From the NCBI RefSeq assembly GCF_017641085.1, contig NZ_JAEPPI010000001.1, positions 1,178,001-1,242,000 on the forward strand: a DNA stretch of 64,000 nucleotides, given 5' to 3'. Positions 53,342-61,399 of the stretch are shown here, piece by piece. Both the position numbers and the translations under genes were made by a program. Source of the stretch: Gracilimonas sp. (GTDB lineage Bacteria; Bacteroidota; Rhodothermia; Balneolales; Balneolaceae). The notes beneath the pieces were generated by a model. That model saw only the letters and a list, made by a program, of their open reading frames with translations, was not told the DNA's origin and did no database searches. Position 1 is the first letter of the stretch; each line of letters starts with the position of its first letter.

Positions 53342-54982
53342 TCAATATGCAGAGTAATAGAAATAATCGAGATGTTTAAAAAATCTTTTTGCCAAAATTC
53401 CGGTGGATATACCAAATACCAGCGATCCGGCAATCAGGCCAATAACAGCATATTCTAAACCAAAAATACGGCTGCATAAAAATCCGGTTATAAAATTCAC
53501 AAACAGTGAACCAATCATGGAATACATTACCATTTCGGGCCGGTTCAAAGTGAAAAAGAACAGGCTGTTCAACAATCCATATATCAAAAATAAATAGCCG
53601 ATACTTGCCAGCCAAAAGACCTTAAAGGTCATCGGGTTGGCGAAAAAATCTGAAATCTCGGGTACTTCATTTTCAAAAATACGCAGGCTCAATACTCCAT
53701 AATACGTAATCAAGATAGATATCCCGCCGACCACCAATAGCAACAAAATCTGTTTGATATAGAACCTCCTGAAAAAGCGGTTAAAAAGTTTAAGCTTTGA
53801 AATAACGGCTTTTTTCTGAGCGGGAATCAGGTTCAGTGAAAAAGAATGAACGCTATACTCAAGCATGGCAATGGTAATAACCAGACTTATTAGTGCCCAG
53901 TCCATCCCCAATTCGTATGGGGTGTTAAACCAAATGATGTATTCAGGCGGAGGCGGGCCGGCCGACCATGCCATTAACCGATCCATGAACAGGAAGGTGA
54001 AGTAGCAAAATCCATACACAAAGTAGCGATAGGTATTGTAATAACTTACCTCTCCCTCCGGTAATGATTGTTTAAAGAGTTCCTGACGAAGGGACCTGAT
54101 CTTCAGCTTATAATAAATGAATGCATAGCCGGAGATTATGACGGTAGCTGTTAAAATCCCTAACCATTGAGACAGGTAAATTCCGAGTCCGGCAAAATCC
54201 ATCCCAAATATCACAAAAATGGTACCTGATACAATCCCCATCAAAATCATAAACCGTTGCTCGGTAGCAAATAGTACGGATGCTGAAAGCAGAAGCAGCG
54301 AGATCAATACCATGTAAATCATGGACAAAATGATGAGCTGTTGCGGGTAGAAGGGCAAGATCAGGTTGATCCCAAAGATGACTAAAGCGGAAATAAACAC
54401 AAATGGAATCCCGATTTTCATCACGGCGATGGTAGCTTTTGCTGCCAGGTAATAATTACCCTCTCCCTTATACTTGGACACCAGTCGGCCCAACGTTTGA
54501 ATAAATCCACCAGTTAGAATGAAGGAAAGCATGGTACCCAATGCGACTACAGTTGCCTGTGCCTCATTAAAATCGAACCAGGCCCATAGTGCATACTCAA
54601 ATACAATAATGGCAATGATTTGTGAAAGCATAGGCATGGAAAAAACCATCCCTGCCGTGTAATGTTTGGCAAATAGCTTGAGCGTACGCCCTATACCTCC
54701 AAACTTAAACTCATCAACATCTTCCTCTGCATCCCCGGCAGCTTCTTTTTCCTTCTTTTTAATCCGGTTGTACACTTCGTTGCCAAGGTCAAAAACAGAA
54801 TCGTAGCCATAATCGGTTTTGGCATCTACATTTCGAACCCCGAGAGATTCAATGGTAGCGGCTACCGCCCATTTACTGATTGGGTTTCCAATCAGATCAT
54901 ACACTCGCTCAGTTATATCCTGAACGGCTTCAGCCTTAGCAGGACGTTCAAGCTGTATTTGATCATGCTCAGGCATACTCAA
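53342..54982 (-). CDS. pelG: PelG-type exopolysaccharide membrane transporter
   Basis: 546 residues. COG4267/PelG-like, a polysaccharide-transport/Wzx-superfamily inner-membrane protein that moves the Pel chain across the membrane with PelF. About 12 helices begin near residue 105 with AGMVFSMPMLSQIIAIIVFE; FILTGGFIQTLGRLVSKYKG and YYLAAKATIAVMKIG follow, and the loop at about 350 carries RLMAWSAGPPPPEYIIWFNT, a PelG hallmark (the WSAGP sequence). The cytoplasmic N-terminus is about 95 residues longer than in the roughly 456-residue Pseudomonas PelG and is highly charged. It overlaps PelF by 14 bases. Confidence 0.9.
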   Translation of the reverse strand: MSMPEHDQIQLERPAKAEAVQDITERVYDLIGNPISKWAVAATIESLGVRNVDAKTDYGYDSVFDLGNEVYNRIKKKEKEAAGDAEEDVDEFKFGGIGRTLKLFAKHYTAGMVFSMPMLSQIIAIIVFEYALWAWFDFNEAQATVVALGTMLSFILTGGFIQTLGRLVSKYKGEGNYYLAAKATIAVMKIGIPFVFISALVIFGINLILPFYPQQLIILSMIYMVLISLLLLSASVLFATEQRFMILMGIVSGTIFVIFGMDFAGLGIYLSQWLGILTATVIISGYAFIYYKLKIRSLRQELFKQSLPEGEVSYYNTYRYFVYGFCYFTFLFMDRLMAWSAGPPPPEYIIWFNTPYELGMDWALISLVITIAMLEYSVHSFSLNLIPAQKKAVISKLKLFNRFFRRFYIKQILLLLVVGGISILITYYGVLSLRIFENEVPEISDFFANPMTFKVFWLASIGYLFLIYGLLNSLFFFTLNRPEMVMYSMIGSLFVNFITGFLCSRIFGLEYAVIGLIAGSLVFGISTGILAKRFFKHLDYFYYSAY

Positions 54983-56552
54983 ACTCCTTTTCTTTCACAT
55001 GGTCTAACAACTTCAGCACCGATTTAACCTTAACGCGTTCTTTCCACGGCGAACGTTCTTTGGCGGCGAGCTTCGTGTAGGAGTCGTAATACGCATTCAC
55101 CGACTTTTCTGTTGTGAATGTAAGCAATACACGGTCCCGGGCTTTCCTGCCCAGCTCAAGCCGTAAATCATCGTCAATTAGCAATGTAACCACCCCTTTT
55201 GCAATATCTTGCGGATCGCGTGGCTTGCATAAAATTCCACACCCTTCAAGGGCGTCCCGTATCCCTCCCACATCGGTGGCCACAACCGGACGGCCACAGC
55301 TCATAGATTCAATCACGGTGTACGGGAATCCTTCCGAGATGGAAGTTAAAATGGAGATATCGCCTTCATTGAAAATCATACTGGGCTGATCGTGGAATCC
55401 CCCAAATTGAAAAGTGTCCTCCAGCTGCAATTCTGAAACCAACGCCTTGCACCTGGCTACATATTCTTTATCCACTTCAAGACTTCCATATACCTTGAAT
55501 TGAACCTCCGGGATCTCTTTTCGAACGATATCAGCAGCTCTGATCATCGTCTCGATATCTTTTAAGGGAAAAACCTGAGCTACAGCGATCACAGTTGGCA
55601 CGCCCTGTGTTTGCCTTGGTTTTGGGGTTGGCTTAAACAGATCCGTATTCACCCCGTTGTAAATAGGTATTATATTTTCCTCAGCCGCCTCAAACCGTTT
55701 TTCCCAATCCTTGTTAGCTGTTGTAACCGGCGAAATCTGGTCGGCAGTATAATACACTGCCCGGCTTACCATGGTTGAAAGATCCACGAGTAATTTTTTT
55801 GAAAAGAAAGGCATATCGGCCTGCCCTACATTGATCAATCGCTCCCGCATATACACCCCGTGATCGGTTACCATGCTTGGGATGCCTTTCTCGTATTTAG
55901 CAGCAATGGAGATTAGCGCAGGGAAACCGGCCAGGGTTGCATGGGTAACATCTATTTCATCCGAAATGGGTGCCGCAACGGGCATTAAAAAATGATACAA
56001 CCAGCGCATGCCAAAGGTAATGTCAAATACCCGGGGCTGTTCGTTATACGACAAATCAGACGCTTCAAAATTGTTAATGAGCGACTGTTTAAACCCGGTC
56101 CACAATAAAGGCTGCCTCAGGGTTTGTTTGTAGTCGTAGTATTGAAAGTATTTCCAAAGCCCATACAGGATATCACTGATGCGCTGTACATCGGTATAAG
56201 GATCAAAAAGGCATTCGATGAAGTCTTCAAAAATAGGCTTGAAATAGGTGTTAATGACCTTCTTAGATACCCGCGACTTCTTTTCAATTTGATAAGAAAA
56301 CGGACGGCGGTCATCGTAATAGTCTGAGGGCTCATCAACTCCCCACAGAGGTATGTGAGTTATCCTTCGTATGTTTTCAGGCAGTCGATACCGGGTTTCA
56401 ACATAGGGATTACCGGTAATGGCCAACAGTTCAAAATCTACCTTCTCTACCAGCTCTGTGCACAAGATATGCGACCATGTAGACACACCGCCCCCGCTGT
56501 AAGGATATGAACCTTCAGTCTCGAACAGCACATATGGTTTGTCTTTGCTCAC
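54969..56552 (-). CDS. pelF: PelF-type GT4 glycosyltransferase
   Basis: 527 residues, near the ~507 of PelF, the cytoplasmic UDP-sugar transferase that polymerises the Pel backbone. The N-terminus has YVLFETEGSYPYSGGGVSTW, the G-x-YP-x3-GGVS-x-W acceptor loop of PelF, then VDFELLAITGNP. The donor half shows IIPIYNGVNTDLFKPTPKPR, VIAVAQVFPLKDIETMIRAA, and ISEGFPYTVIESMSCGRPVV, which is E-x7-E, then ATDVGGIRDALEGCGILCKP. Overlaps: 14 bases with pelG and 4 bases (ATGA) with a second PelF-like gene. Confidence 0.93.
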   Translation of the reverse strand: MSKDKPYVLFETEGSYPYSGGGVSTWSHILCTELVEKVDFELLAITGNPYVETRYRLPENIRRITHIPLWGVDEPSDYYDDRRPFSYQIEKKSRVSKKVINTYFKPIFEDFIECLFDPYTDVQRISDILYGLWKYFQYYDYKQTLRQPLLWTGFKQSLINNFEASDLSYNEQPRVFDITFGMRWLYHFLMPVAAPISDEIDVTHATLAGFPALISIAAKYEKGIPSMVTDHGVYMRERLINVGQADMPFFSKKLLVDLSTMVSRAVYYTADQISPVTTANKDWEKRFEAAEENIIPIYNGVNTDLFKPTPKPRQTQGVPTVIAVAQVFPLKDIETMIRAADIVRKEIPEVQFKVYGSLEVDKEYVARCKALVSELQLEDTFQFGGFHDQPSMIFNEGDISILTSISEGFPYTVIESMSCGRPVVATDVGGIRDALEGCGILCKPRDPQDIAKGVVTLLIDDDLRLELGRKARDRVLLTFTTEKSVNAYYDSYTKLAAKERSPWKERVKVKSVLKLLDHVKEKEFEYA

Positions 56553-57739
56553 TCTTCTGCTGCTTCCTCCACCCGGCTCATATTCTTCATTAATGTCTCA
56601 TAGTCAGAAAATATCTGTTCCCAGGTATGATTTTCTTTTACCCTTTCAAATCGGGTATTAACGTACCGATTAAAATGTAGCCGATTATTCCAAAGCCTTG
56701 TTATTTTTCCCGCCAGGCCTTCCAAAGAAGAACCAGGGGGCGAAACAAGGCCATATTTTTCGGTTAAATCACCTACACGAAACCCAACGGGTAACGCTTT
56801 ATGAGCTAAAGCCTCTAACATTACCAGTGGCTGAGATTCGTTGTGGCTGGTTATCGACAAAAAATCAAAATCACTAAAAAAGTTTTTGGCTGGCTGGTTC
56901 CAAATACATTCCACTTCCGGATAATCCTTGCAAACAGATCTAACCTGCTTTTCAAGCTCGTTTTCATTGGCATCACTTAATAGCATTCGAAATTTAGGAG
57001 TGATACTGTGCCCTTTGAACCCATCCACCAACTCAAAAAAAGCAAGTGGATTCTTCATTTCTGCGCATCGCCCCACCCAACCAATTACCGGCCGATCCGC
57101 TCTGCTTTTCTCCGATCTGAGCCAGGAAGCCGGGATTCCGTTTGGGATATATATGATGTCCGTTGCGCCCAATTCTTTTTGATATGGAATATTCGATTCG
57201 GAAACCGTAACCACTTGCTCGGCATTCTTATACGTGTATAAAGCAAGTTCTTTGAAAGAGGACATCATATTGATTTTATCACGGCTGCCTTCTGGAATTT
57301 TATATCCGCATTCCAGCGCAACCGCTCCCATTTCGATCTCCTTCCAGTAAATGGCGTGTTCTGTCAATAGAAGCGGCGTGTCTATTTGATTAGCCAATCT
57401 ACTACCCAGCCAACCGGCAAAACCGGTATTGGTTACATGTACAAGATCAAACTCTGAATCCGAAAGTGTATGGTTCGACAATGCCTGATCGTACCAATGT
57501 TCCAGGTGAGCTGAAGTATCACTTCCCAATTCAGGGGGTGAAATCCGGATGAAATCGTTGATATTGTCGGTTAAAGGATACAGTGCTTCAGAAGGGTTCA
57601 ATCCCTGAAATTCATCCGTAGCGATCTGTAAGATTGTAAAATCAAATTCCTGCAAATGGCTAAGATAGCGGTAAACCCATTCGCTTACACCCCCTCTGTA
57701 CCACGGATAGGTCCCTTCTATAATGAGCAGAACTTTCAT
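56549..57739 (-). CDS. Second PelF-like GT4 glycosyltransferase
   Basis: 396 residues. The N-terminal MKVLLIIEGTYPWYRGGVSE, then WVYRYLSHLQEFDFTIL, shares the G-x-YP-x3-GGVS-x-W loop with PelF, but the protein is about 130 residues shorter. Donor half: TDIIYIPNGIPASWL, VIGWVGRCAEMKNPLAFFEL, and HNESQPLVMLEALAHKALPV (E-x7-E: ESQPLVMLE), with VGDLTEKYGLVSPPG. Pseudomonas Pel clusters have one PelF; a tandem second transferase suggests either a heteropolymer backbone or a priming/branching step (inference). It overlaps pelF by ATGA and follows the response regulator by 9 bases. Confidence 0.88.
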   Translation of the reverse strand: MKVLLIIEGTYPWYRGGVSEWVYRYLSHLQEFDFTILQIATDEFQGLNPSEALYPLTDNINDFIRISPPELGSDTSAHLEHWYDQALSNHTLSDSEFDLVHVTNTGFAGWLGSRLANQIDTPLLLTEHAIYWKEIEMGAVALECGYKIPEGSRDKINMMSSFKELALYTYKNAEQVVTVSESNIPYQKELGATDIIYIPNGIPASWLRSEKSRADRPVIGWVGRCAEMKNPLAFFELVDGFKGHSITPKFRMLLSDANENELEKQVRSVCKDYPEVECIWNQPAKNFFSDFDFLSITSHNESQPLVMLEALAHKALPVGFRVGDLTEKYGLVSPPGSSLEGLAGKITRLWNNRLHFNRYVNTRFERVKENHTWEQIFSDYETLMKNMSRVEEAAEE

Positions 57740-57748
57740 ATGATTAAA

Positions 57749-58684
57749 TCAGGAGTTCGCTTTTTTATATAGCCGATATAGAATAGATCCCGATTGTTTA
57801 ATTAACCTGGAGACAAGCTCAAACTCAGTGGATGAAAACAGCACCGACCGTTTCATTAGCAGTATGCCAAACATAGGGGCATCAGCCGGAACGTTCATAT
57901 TATTCATTAACAGCTCCCGCTCACTTATCGCAAACAACGGTACCGTAATTTCTGCAGGCAGATCTTCTTTCTTGGAGAAATCCACAAAAAAGCCTTGCTC
58001 ATCATTAAACACATGATTGCTCATGTAGGCTTCTTTGGATTCTTTAAGGAGCTCAAAGCTCTTCTGCCCGCTTATATCGGTAACGTTATCCGGTTTTATT
58101 GAATTTTTAGACTCCATAAATAATAATTTGGATTGGTCATCGTGTACCATCCAGAAGCCGGTAAATTTATTCGTAATGATTTCATTCAATCCATTACCCA
58201 GCGTTTTAACTGTATCAGAAAACGAACCGGAAATGGCCGTCTCCATCAACTTCATAACCAGCCGGTCTTTCTTTTTAGACTGATCTTCGTCCAGCCCGGT
58301 TATGCGTATATCCGTCACAATCTTCATTCGGATTATTTCGAGCACCCGTTCGCGGTCGTTATTCAAAAGTTCTTTTTTGATGAAATCAGCCGCACCCAAA
58401 TCATAGGCTTTCTGCTCTTTCTCAACCGTTGGCAGGTTCGTCATTATTAAAACGGGAATTTTCTTCTTCTTCTCATCCAACCGAATAGACTCCAAAAATT
58501 CGAGCCCTGAAATTCCCGGCATATGGATATCTGAAAGAATAAGATTGACATCTTTTTCAGATAAAATATCAATGGCTTCCTGCACATTGTGCGCATTTAA
58601 AACAGTAAACTCGTTCTTAAGCAGGTTTTTGATCATGAAATGAATCGGTTCATCATCATCAATAACTAAAACCTTGTAATTCAT
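57749..58684 (-). CDS. Response regulator with unusual C-terminal GAF-like domain
   Basis: 311 residues. The N-terminal receiver (1-125) has VLVIDDDEPIHFMI (acidic pocket), NLILSDIHMPGISGLEF with the phosphoacceptor Asp, IPVLIMTNLP (Thr) and AADFIKKELL (Lys). The C-terminal 180 residues (about 130-310) hold no helix-turn-helix, GGDEF or HD domain; a GAF-like fold is suggested by ANKFTGFWMVHDDQSKLLFM-type strands. So the output is likely by protein-protein contact. It lies 12 bases after the histidine kinase and 9 bases before the second PelF-like gene, so it is probably the local signalling partner of the polysaccharide operon. Confidence 0.88.
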   Translation of the reverse strand: MNYKVLVIDDDEPIHFMIKNLLKNEFTVLNAHNVQEAIDILSEKDVNLILSDIHMPGISGLEFLESIRLDEKKKKIPVLIMTNLPTVEKEQKAYDLGAADFIKKELLNNDRERVLEIIRMKIVTDIRITGLDEDQSKKKDRLVMKLMETAISGSFSDTVKTLGNGLNEIITNKFTGFWMVHDDQSKLLFMESKNSIKPDNVTDISGQKSFELLKESKEAYMSNHVFNDEQGFFVDFSKKEDLPAEITVPLFAISERELLMNNMNVPADAPMFGILLMKRSVLFSSTEFELVSRLIKQSGSILYRLYKKANS

Positions 58685-58696
58685 AGACTTTCTAAT

Positions 58697-59839
58697 TTAT
58701 GCTAACTTTTCTTCTAAAGGTAAACTAATAAAAAACGTGGTGCCCTTATCCAATTCAGACTCAACCCAGATCTTTCCTTCATGCAGTTCAACATATAACT
58801 GTACAATATCTAAACCAAGTCCGGTTCCAACCTCACCATTGGTTCCATTTCGGGAAGGTTTATCGGGATTAGTGAATAAATCTTCTTGTAATTTCTCAGG
58901 GATCCCAATACCGGTGTCCTGCACTCTGATTTCCAAGCTGCCATTATTCTGGATTGCATGAACGACAACTTCTCCCCCTGAAGGAGTAAATTTCAGTGCA
59001 TTCGAAACCAGGTTGTTGACGGCTATTTCTAATTTATTTTGATCAGCATCCAACTTAATTCCGGCCGGACTAACAGAATAATCCAGCTTTACGTTTTTAA
59101 CCACCGACTTTGCCCTGTTCATGGAAACTACACGCTCAAATAATTCCGTAATTGACACGGTTGAATATTCCAGTTCTTCAGGCTCAATTTTCTTTGACTC
59201 CCGGTCAAGGACTTCCCTCACCAAATTCAAAAGATTGGTTCCACTTTCTTCAATTACAGAAAGCATTTGGGTTTGTTCCTCGGCTGTAATCTTATTGCTG
59301 TCCCTCATCAGTTTTACCAGCCCGATTATTCCGGTGAGTGGATTCTTTATATCGTGGCTTACCGTTCGTACCAAATCATCCTTTTTTTGGTTCAGCCTGC
59401 TCAACTCAATTTCACGTTCTCTTAAAATTTTTATGCGTTCATTAAGCTGCTTTTGAAGGGAGCGAATTTGCAGGTGTGTCTTAATTCTGGCCAGGGTTTC
59501 TTCTTTCTGAAAGGGCTTGGTAATGTAGTCCACCCCACCATATTTAAATCCCTGTACTTTATCTTCGGTATCTGATAGCGAGCTTAAAAATATAACCGGA
59601 GTATCTTCAAGCAGCTGATTTGATTTAATTCGCTTGACCACTTCAAATCCGCTGATGTCGGGCATCATGATATCGAGCAAAATTAAGTCCGGCTCATGTT
59701 TTTTTGCCAACTCTATAGCTTCATGTCCGTTTGAGGCTTCAATATATTCATAGCCCTCTTTCGTCAGTACATGAGATAGCAGACGAAGGTTGGCAGGCGT
59801 ATCATCTACAATTAAGATTAAACTTTCTTTTGGCTTCAA
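58697..59839 (-). CDS. Soluble histidine kinase with N-terminal receiver domain
   Basis: 380 residues, no membrane segments. Residues 1-122 form a receiver: ILIVDDTPANLRLLSHVL, DLILLDIMMPDISGFEVVKR (Asp phosphoacceptor), VIFLSSLSDTEDKVQGFKYG and DYITKPFQ. A short coiled-coil (KQLNERIKILREREIELSRL) leads to HisKA with RTVSHDIKNPLTGIIGLVKL (H-box). The ATPase has AVNNLVSNALKFTPSGGEVV (N), VQDTGIGIPEKL (G1) and GEVGTGLGLDIVQLYVELHE (G2). It is first in the Pel-like operon, so it probably feeds a signal into polysaccharide production, perhaps downstream of another kinase. No HPt domain is visible. Confidence 0.93.
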   Translation of the reverse strand: MKPKESLILIVDDTPANLRLLSHVLTKEGYEYIEASNGHEAIELAKKHEPDLILLDIMMPDISGFEVVKRIKSNQLLEDTPVIFLSSLSDTEDKVQGFKYGGVDYITKPFQKEETLARIKTHLQIRSLQKQLNERIKILREREIELSRLNQKKDDLVRTVSHDIKNPLTGIIGLVKLMRDSNKITAEEQTQMLSVIEESGTNLLNLVREVLDRESKKIEPEELEYSTVSITELFERVVSMNRAKSVVKNVKLDYSVSPAGIKLDADQNKLEIAVNNLVSNALKFTPSGGEVVVHAIQNNGSLEIRVQDTGIGIPEKLQEDLFTNPDKPSRNGTNGEVGTGLGLDIVQLYVELHEGKIWVESELDKGTTFFISLPLEEKLA

Positions 59840-59949
59840 GTGCTAACTTTTTTTGGGTTGAAACTGCCTTCACTAAAGAACAACATTTTGCTGAAAAGGT
59901 AGGCAGATTGAGAAAACCTTACTAATTAATTTACTTTATAAATATAACG

Positions 59950-59980
59950 GAAAAAGGCCTTCTGAATTAAAGAAGGCCTT
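59950..59980 (-). terminator. Intrinsic terminator downstream of the PspC gene
   Basis: AAGGCCTTCT (59954-59963) and AGAAGGCCTT (59971-59980) are perfect ten-base arms around a seven-base loop. On the minus strand a TTTTT run follows. It lies about 75 bases after the 60056-60778 gene, and it separates the folate/bshC region from the Pel-like operon; on the other strand no gene uses it. Confidence 0.8.
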
Positions 59981-60055
59981 GAGGAAATAACAAATAAAGT
60001 TGTGTTTTTTCAGCACTCAAAAGAAAAGTATCTGAGCGGAATAAATGAGGCTAAA

Positions 60056-60778
60056 TTAGTAATCGAAGTCGTCCATCATTTCCACCGGCTCTTTAGGCAT
60101 CGCCAAAGAAAGGCCGAAATAGACTAAAAGACTGGCGCCCCATCCCATGAAAAATGCTGCTACAAAAATAAACCGTACAACGGTAGCGCTGATACCAAAA
60201 TACTTCGCCAGTCCTCCGCACACACCGGCCCATTTTTTATCAGACCTGGATTTCATCAACCTTTTAGAGTGACGGTATCCATAGCTGTCGATACCGCTGT
60301 ATGATGTACTCTTACCGGATGATGATTTTGAATCGAGGGCGTTATTCAATTTAGCATTTGAGGAATAGGAACTTGATTCTGAACCGGGAATATCTGTATA
60401 AGAGCCTGAAGAGGCTGCCTTGGCCTTCTTTCTGGCCTTCTTAATTTTACGTGCTCTTTTTCGGTCACCAACAAAGAATCCAAAGCCTACCAGGGTAATC
60501 AAAGCTCCACCAATAATGGGTAAGCCAACGATAGCATCACTAACAAAATTTGCGAGACCTTCGCCAATCGGTAACCCAACCCACTGCACCATAAAAGTAA
60601 TAGCTAAAAACAACATTACCATGCCTGAGATGGTGGCAATATTCCAAATGCTTTTGCCTGTGTCTTTTTCCTCTTCTTTAAGGAATTCCTGCATGGTTGA
60701 GTTTAACTCAAAATCGTTAAACTCCAAAGATGCGGTACCGGTTCTTGATGCTTGCTTTGTTCTAATTTTATCAGCCAT
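60056..60778 (-). CDS. PspC-domain membrane protein
   Basis: 240 residues. A hydrophobic pair near 50-105 (ATISGMVMLFLAITFMVQWV; VGLPIIGGALITLVGFGFFV), a basic linker of Lys/Arg/Ala and a Ser-rich stretch (about 108-185), and a C-terminal PspC domain: KKWAGVCGGLAKYFGISATV, VRFIFVAAFFMGWGASLLVY, then FGLSLAMPKEP. PspC domains occur in membrane-stress (phage-shock-like) sensors; no PspA gene is in view. The gene is flanked by a terminator downstream; 45 bases separate it from the cyclo-ligase gene. Confidence 0.88.
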   Translation of the reverse strand: MADKIRTKQASRTGTASLEFNDFELNSTMQEFLKEEEKDTGKSIWNIATISGMVMLFLAITFMVQWVGLPIGEGLANFVSDAIVGLPIIGGALITLVGFGFFVGDRKRARKIKKARKKAKAASSGSYTDIPGSESSSYSSNAKLNNALDSKSSSGKSTSYSGIDSYGYRHSKRLMKSRSDKKWAGVCGGLAKYFGISATVVRFIFVAAFFMGWGASLLVYFGLSLAMPKEPVEMMDDFDY

Positions 60779-60823
60779 AATATTTTTTCCTCCGTTGTGC
60801 CCTACGGCTAAATTAGCGCATTG

Positions 60824-61399
60824 TTACGCGAAAATCACTTCCTCTTCCGAAATTATCACATCCAATTTTTCGTCAAATTCTTCGATGGGTATTTCATCAA
60901 ACAGAAAGGCATCAAACACTAAGCCTACTTTTATAGCTTTGGCTTCTTTTAAAAAACGATCATAAAACCCCTTGCCATATCCCAGCCTGTTTCCGGCTCG
61001 GTCTGCAGCAGCCATGGGTACAATAATAAGCTCAAGCTCCTTCACATTTACCGGAGTAATATGCTTTGGCTCTTCTACTCCCCATTTGTTTTTTTTCAGG
61101 TCAGAAAGAGAGCGAATCTCCGAGTGGGTTAAACTCCTGTCTTCGAAATTGGTGACTGGAACTACGGCTCTCTTGTCTCCATTTAAAATATCTTCGAGTA
61201 AGCCATCGGTGTAAACTTCCCGCCGCTGGTTCATAGATATATAGGTATGAACCGTTTTAGCTTCTTTGAAGTAGTCAGCATTTGTAAGTGAAGAGATAAT
61301 CTGATCTGATTTATTCTTCCATTCCCTGTCAGGAATCTGCAGTCTTTCAGCTAATACTTTTTCCCTTAAATCCTGCTTTTGTTGGGAAATGGAGCTCAT
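60824..61399 (-). CDS. 5-formyltetrahydrofolate cyclo-ligase
   Basis: 191 residues. ATP-dependent conversion of 5-formyl-THF to 5,10-methenyl-THF in folate salvage. Signatures: QKQDLREKVLAERLQIPDRE near the N-terminus with basic residues for ATP, VPVTNFEDRSLTHSEIRSLS, WGVEEP, and LIIVPMAAADRAGNRLGYGK, then GFYDRFL (the GGGYYDR-like ATP motif), and VGLVFDAFLFDEIPIEEFDE at the end. It overlaps the stop of bshC by ATGA, so it is co-transcribed with it, and comes before the PspC gene. Confidence 0.92.
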   Translation of the reverse strand: MSSISQQKQDLREKVLAERLQIPDREWKNKSDQIISSLTNADYFKEAKTVHTYISMNQRREVYTDGLLEDILNGDKRAVVPVTNFEDRSLTHSEIRSLSDLKKNKWGVEEPKHITPVNVKELELIIVPMAAADRAGNRLGYGKGFYDRFLKEAKAIKVGLVFDAFLFDEIPIEEFDEKLDVIISEEEVIFA

